Source of the DNA: Acidobacteriota bacterium
GTDB taxonomy: Bacteria > Acidobacteriota > Terriglobia > Bryobacterales > JACQDG01
Assembly (NCBI GenBank): GCA_016201195.1
Contig: JACQDI010000791.1
Span: forward strand, 1 to 7,536
DNA length: 7,536 nt
Direction: 5' to 3'
The position numbers and the translations under genes are program-made. Shown here in pieces: positions 5,297 to 7,536 of the stretch (position 1 is the stretch's first letter; every line of letters starts with the position of its first letter). The notes under the pieces are model-generated. The model did no database searches and was not told the origin of the DNA. It worked only from the letters and a program-made list of their open reading frames with translations.

Positions 5297-6154
5297 TTAG
5301 ACGCCGGAAAGGATCAAATCGAAACGCCGATTTACTTCTTGCAGGTAGTCTTTGTCCCCGCCGGGAAGCTCGACCGTGGCCGACCCCGTGTAGCCGATGT
5401 CTTCGAGGGCCTTGTGGACCGCCGGCCAGTCGATCTCCCCTTCGCGCAGGGCGGTAAACTTGGCCACGCGGTCTTTGAACGCGAAATCCTTGATGTGCAG
5501 TTTCACGATCCGCTTGCCCAGCGTGCGGATCCAGTCCTGGGGATAGCCGTTGATCACCACGTTGCCGACGTCGAAATAGGCGCGCACCCAGGGGCTCTGG
5601 AACTCATCCACGTAGCGGGCAAACTCGAGCGGGCTTTGCAGGAACTTGTTCCACACCTCCTCGACCGCGATGATCACCTTGAGCTTTTGGGCGAGCGGGA
5701 TCAGCTTGCGGATCTCGGCCTGCGAGCGCTTCCAGGCGTCGGCGTAGCTGGTCTGCGCGTTGACCACGGCCGGCACTAGCAGTACTGTCTCCGCCCCCCA
5801 GAAATTCGCGTTGCGCAAGCTCGTCTCCATGCCGTTGACGCTTTCGGCGACCGCCGCAGGGTCGGCCGAAGAGAGGGGATAGCGCCAATGCGCCATGTTC
5901 ATCACCGAGTGGATGCGCAGCTTGGCCTTCTCCGCGGCTTTCTTGATCTCCTCGGCGTCGCGCTGGTCCGGAGTGGTGGGACACTCGATCTCCTCGAAGC
6001 CCACGTCGCGGGCGAGCTGGAGGCGGTCGGCGAAACTGAGGTTTCGGGGGAGCATACTGAGCAGCACGGCCTTGCGAATCGGGAGCCGGGCAGCTCGAGC
6101 GTTCCACGCGGCGAGGGCCGACAATGCGAGAAAGGTTCGGCGGGTAGTCGACAT
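5297..6154 (-). CDS. Sugar phosphate isomerase/epimerase-like TIM barrel, Tat signal
   Basis: A 285-residue protein of the xylose isomerase-like TIM-barrel superfamily, which isomerises or epimerises sugars with a divalent metal. The N-terminus MSTTRRTFLALSALAAWNAR has the twin-arginine motif, a short hydrophobic stretch and a likely ARA cleavage site near residue 21, so folded export to the periplasm is predicted. The likely metal ligands are Glu165 or Glu166 (VEEVWN), Asp195 (YFDVGN), His220 (KLHIKDF) and Glu262 (TVELPGG), all in the expected strand ends. Exported members of this superfamily are frequent in acidobacteria and planctomycetes; their substrates are mostly unknown. No Shine-Dalgarno site is evident before ATG 6154. 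A TAGAAT lies 6 bases upstream, which would fit a leaderless transcript. The start region is duplicated in tandem. First gene of an operon with the flavoprotein. Confidence 0.88.
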   Translation of the reverse strand: MSTTRRTFLALSALAAWNARAARLPIRKAVLLSMLPRNLSFADRLQLARDVGFEEIECPTTPDQRDAEEIKKAAEKAKLRIHSVMNMAHWRYPLSSADPAAVAESVNGMETSLRNANFWGAETVLLVPAVVNAQTSYADAWKRSQAEIRKLIPLAQKLKVIIAVEEVWNKFLQSPLEFARYVDEFQSPWVRAYFDVGNVVINGYPQDWIRTLGKRIVKLHIKDFAFKDRVAKFTALREGEIDWPAVHKALEDIGYTGSATVELPGGDKDYLQEVNRRFDLILSGV

Positions 6155-6160
6155 GCATTG

Positions 6161-6166
6161 ATTCTA
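6161..6166 (-). promoter_or_regulatory. Candidate -10 element for a leaderless isomerase transcript
   Basis: TAGAAT on the minus strand ends 6 bases before the ATG at 6154. With no ribosome-binding site visible, transcription could start at or near the ATG. An identical second copy sits at 6227-6232 in the duplicated unit. No good -35 box is seen; weak evidence. Confidence 0.25.
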
Positions 6167-6187
6167 ACTCGTGGATCGTGGGCTTTG

Positions 6188-6220
6188 CTACCCGAGAAAG
6201 GTTCGGCGGGTAGTCGACAT
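6188..6220 (-). other. Decoy start: 10-residue open frame made by the duplication
   Basis: The upstream repeat copy repeats the isomerase ATG and the codons MSTTRRTFL, then runs into the copy junction as Gly and stops at TAG (6188-6190). If ribosomes use both starts, the upstream one yields only this peptide. It would act as a leader frame in front of the real ATG at 6154. Whether it is translated is unknown. Confidence 0.5.
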
Positions 6221-6274
6221 GCATTGATTCTAACTCGTGGATCGTGGGCTTTGCTACCCGATGGTAGTGTCCTA

Positions 6275-6367
6275 TTCTGCGGGATTCACCGGACGATCCG
6301 CGTCACCCCGGCGATGGAAGCGGGGATTGTGGATCACATTTGGACGATCCGGGATCTCATCAGATAA
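6275..6367 (+). pseudogene. IS1-like transposase, C-terminal remnant
   Basis: Thirty codons reading FCGIHRTIRVTPAMEAGIVD and on through HIWTIRDLIR to a TAA stop at 6365-6367. The pattern (F..IH.T.R.TPAMEAG..DH.W....L) is the C-terminal end of IS1-family-like DDE transposases common in rhizobia and acidobacteria. All catalytic parts are absent upstream, where the 66-bp duplication begins instead. It is a dead fragment. The family assignment is from memory of this tail motif and could be a related group. Confidence 0.65.
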
Positions 6368-6500
6368 GAGGCCATCTCAAAAATTGCGATCGCCGCGGGC
6401 ACCAAGTCTACACCTATCATGTCCTGCCGGGGCGCCCTCTGGGCCCGCCACTGCCCGAAGTGTCACCGCCACCAGCCCGTCTGCCGTGGGCCGGTCTCAC

Positions 6501-6530
6501 CGCAGAGGCGCGGAGAACGCAGAGGCTGAG
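6501..6530. repeat. Short repeat with CGCAGAGGC units
   Basis: CGCAGAGGC occurs at 6501-6509 and 6519-6527, an 18-base period, with a related CGCGGAGAA between. Similar strings (CACCGCAGAGGCGC..AACGCAGAGG) are, from memory, dispersed non-coding repeats in many soil bacteria; not checkable here. Confidence 0.5.
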
Positions 6531-6555
6531 AACCGATCCTCGTACGGGAGGGCAG

Positions 6556-6583
6556 AAGTCAGGAGCCAGGAGCCAGAAGTCAG
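6556..6583 (+). repeat. Heptamer array, four units (RAGYCAG)
   Basis: AAGTCAG, GAGCCAG, GAGCCAG, AAGTCAG in tandem. It is the same degenerate heptamer as 2175-2202, in the opposite orientation about 4.4 kb away. Confidence 0.75.
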
Positions 6584-7361
6584 ATCCGCCCCCGACAATG
6601 CCGGATTGAACCGGCTGAGACTCGCGGCAGCAGCGGACGAGCGAGCGTGGCGGTCATTGCAGGCATGCAGAAGCGCTGTTGAAAACAAAGCTCTTAAGGG
6701 CGAGTCGCAGACGAAAATGGTCCGCGTTCGCGACAGAACGGCATTTCCTTGCTATTTAGAGCAAGATTTCAGTAGCCGGCGTTCCCGAACCCTCAACATT
6801 TCGGGTGGCGAAGAATCTTTTTCAGGGCCCGAGGGACGAAAACAAGCTGGTGGAGGGTGTTATCTTCCAAGAAACAGGACCGGTTTTGGTTGACTCGCCG
6901 GTGGGGCCGTGGTCTAATCGTTTCCGCCGCCGAGGTGGGGATTACTGGGAGGTCCGGCGCGTTGGATAACTCCACTCCATATCGTCAGTCTCCGTTGGAG
7001 CTGCTCCCTGGCCAGTCGGTCGAGACCGGAGGTCTTACACTGACCGAGCGGTTGGATGAGGCTCCCGTTGAAAGGCTGGCAAGTGGAGCGAAAGTTGTTA
7101 GCGGGTAAGGAGTTGCGGTCGTGACCGGCCCGGCGGCGGCTTCGTCGTAGAGTGGGCGCCAGGGTTCTTACGCTGACCAGGATAAACAGGAGAGGCTGCG
7201 TGAACTGGCTCGCTTGAATTACACAGGGGAGCCGCCGAAAAAATGCCCGACGCGGGCCAGTCACTTTCTGCGATCCTCTCCTCTCCTTCTCCTTCTCCTC
7301 TTTTTCACCTGACAGCCCAACAGGGTCGATGTACTATTTAATCGCCGAAAAGCTTAGCCCT
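6584..7361. other. Long stretch without recognisable genes
   Basis: Open frames here (60-116 codons on both strands) have no motif, domain or family I recognise, and overlap one another in conflicting frames. I see no tRNA, rRNA or convincing terminator. Two loosely similar strings, GGTCTTACACTGACC (near 7032) and GGTTCTTACGCTGACC (near 7164), may be decayed repeat copies. On the plus strand, 7166-7270 reads through codons giving YADQDKQERLRELARLNYTG, which looks protein-like but cannot be assigned. Best read as degenerate mobile-element and intergenic DNA. Confidence 0.5.
7274..7306. repeat. 33-base uninterrupted polypyrimidine run
   Basis: C/T only, mostly CTCCTTCTCC-like, ending in five T residues and a C. 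Runs of this kind with partial mirror symmetry can form triplex DNA. It lies in non-coding sequence beside the palindrome and transposase remnant. Function unknown. Confidence 0.75.
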
Positions 7362-7416
7362 AACAAATTAAGGATTCCTGTCGCGGCTTACGCGCGACAG
7401 GAATCCTTAATTTGTT
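7362..7416. repeat. 24-bp perfect palindrome, 7-nt loop
   Basis: The arm 7362-7385 (AACAAATTAAGGATTCCTGT then CGCG) is the exact reverse complement of 7393-7416. The loop is GCTTACG. No T-run follows on either strand, so it is not a standard terminator. It looks like a REP or small palindromic element. Its right end coincides with the point where the transposase similarity starts, which suggests it marks the truncation point. Confidence 0.82.
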
Positions 7417-7536
7417 CGAGAGAACCGCAGTCAAAAGTTGCGCCGCGTGATCCTGCCGGCCGTGGAGTTCATGGCTCGCTTTCTCCAGCACGTGCTGCCG
7501 CCCGGTTGCACCAAGGTGCGCTATTACGGCCTCTGG
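7411..7536 (+). pseudogene. IS91-family transposase fragment, N-terminally truncated, runs off the window
   Basis: The frame is open from 7411 (a TAA precedes at 7408-7410) to the window end without a plausible start. It reads RENRSQKLRRVILPAVEFMA and continues RFLQHVLPPGCTKVRYYGLW. The core FMARFLQHVLPPGCTKVRYY matches the region of IS91/IS1294-type Y2 HUH transposases usually written FLRRFLQHVLPKGF.RVRYYG. Such enzymes move DNA by rolling-circle transposition. The N-terminal zinc-finger part is absent: the palindrome at 7362-7416 lies where it should continue. The catalytic tyrosines would be outside the window, so whether the 3' part is intact cannot be judged. Confidence 0.75.

Larger units (their letters stand above)
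6127..6258. repeat. Perfect 66-bp tandem duplication over the isomerase start
   Basis: Copy 1 is 6127-6192 and copy 2 is 6193-6258, identical at all 66 positions, followed by three bases (CGA) of a third unit. The unit contains, on the minus strand, the upstream region, ATG and the first nine codons of the isomerase gene. Perfect identity implies a recent event such as replication slippage, or an assembly artefact. Confidence 0.93.

Noticed and set aside
4925..5779. 284-codon plus-strand open frame
   Set aside because: Antisense across both operon genes and their junction; no recognisable domain.
5604..6224. 206-codon minus-strand open frame that spans the 66-bp duplication
   Set aside because: It is in another frame of the isomerase gene; its repeated N-terminus simply reflects the DNA duplication, and it lacks any domain.
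6444..6470. Codons reading ARHCPKCH, recalling the IS91 zinc finger
   Set aside because: One CxxC in a frame without further similarity is too weak, and it lies almost 1 kb from the IS91-like fragment.
6914..7264. 116-codon minus-strand and 83-codon plus-strand frames in the right-hand stretch
   Set aside because: They overlap on opposite strands, have no motif I recognise, and neither has a convincing ribosome-binding site.
7329..7536. Plus-strand frame from ATG 7329 open through the palindrome to the window end
   Set aside because: The transposase motif is in a different frame; this one reads the palindrome as codons and has no family signature.

Overview
The window is GC-rich bacterial DNA and most resembles a soil acidobacterium of the Solibacter/Bryobacter kind. 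This is an inference from three things: an Oar-like TonB-dependent receptor, a twin-arginine-exported sugar phosphate isomerase/epimerase, and scattered short palindromes and heptamer arrays of a type I associate with those genomes. No rRNA, tRNA or other lineage marker is present.

Layout. The left edge (1-1156, +) is the C-terminal beta-barrel part of a TonB-dependent outer-membrane receptor. Converging on it is a minus-strand toxin-antitoxin pair: a Phd/YefM-type antitoxin (1618-1878) overlapping a PIN-domain VapC-like toxin (1202-1621) by 4 bases. Just upstream of the antitoxin ribosome-binding site sits a 182-bp palindromic, MITE-like element (1893-2074) bounded by identical 10-bp direct repeats.

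From about 2175 to 3661 there is an accessory patch: a heptamer array, a 42-residue zinc-ribbon protein, a frameshifted coiled-coil/zinc-ribbon gene (2587-2924), and a second toxin-antitoxin pair (3070-3590, RelE/ParE-type toxin). Two integron attC-like sites (2959-3035 and 3596-3661) bracket this second pair. Both have AAC/GTT outer cores, the same 2-nt and 5-nt spacers, and extrahelical bases. I read this as a small orphan gene-cassette patch with no integrase in view, and it is the most interesting part of the window.

The central block is a minus-strand two-gene operon: a Tat-exported TIM-barrel sugar phosphate isomerase/epimerase (5297-6154) followed after 6 bases by an FAD-dependent disulfide oxidoreductase of the MerA/RclA-like group (3911-5290). 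A perfect 66-bp tandem duplication (6127-6258) covers the upstream region, start codon and twin-arginine codons of the isomerase gene, leaving a decoy start that encodes a 10-residue peptide.

The right side (6259-7536) is a transposon graveyard: a C-terminal remnant of an IS1-like transposase, two short repeat arrays, about 700 bases without recognisable genes, a 33-base polypyrimidine run, a 24-bp perfect palindrome, and an IS91-type transposase fragment that begins at the palindrome and runs off the window.
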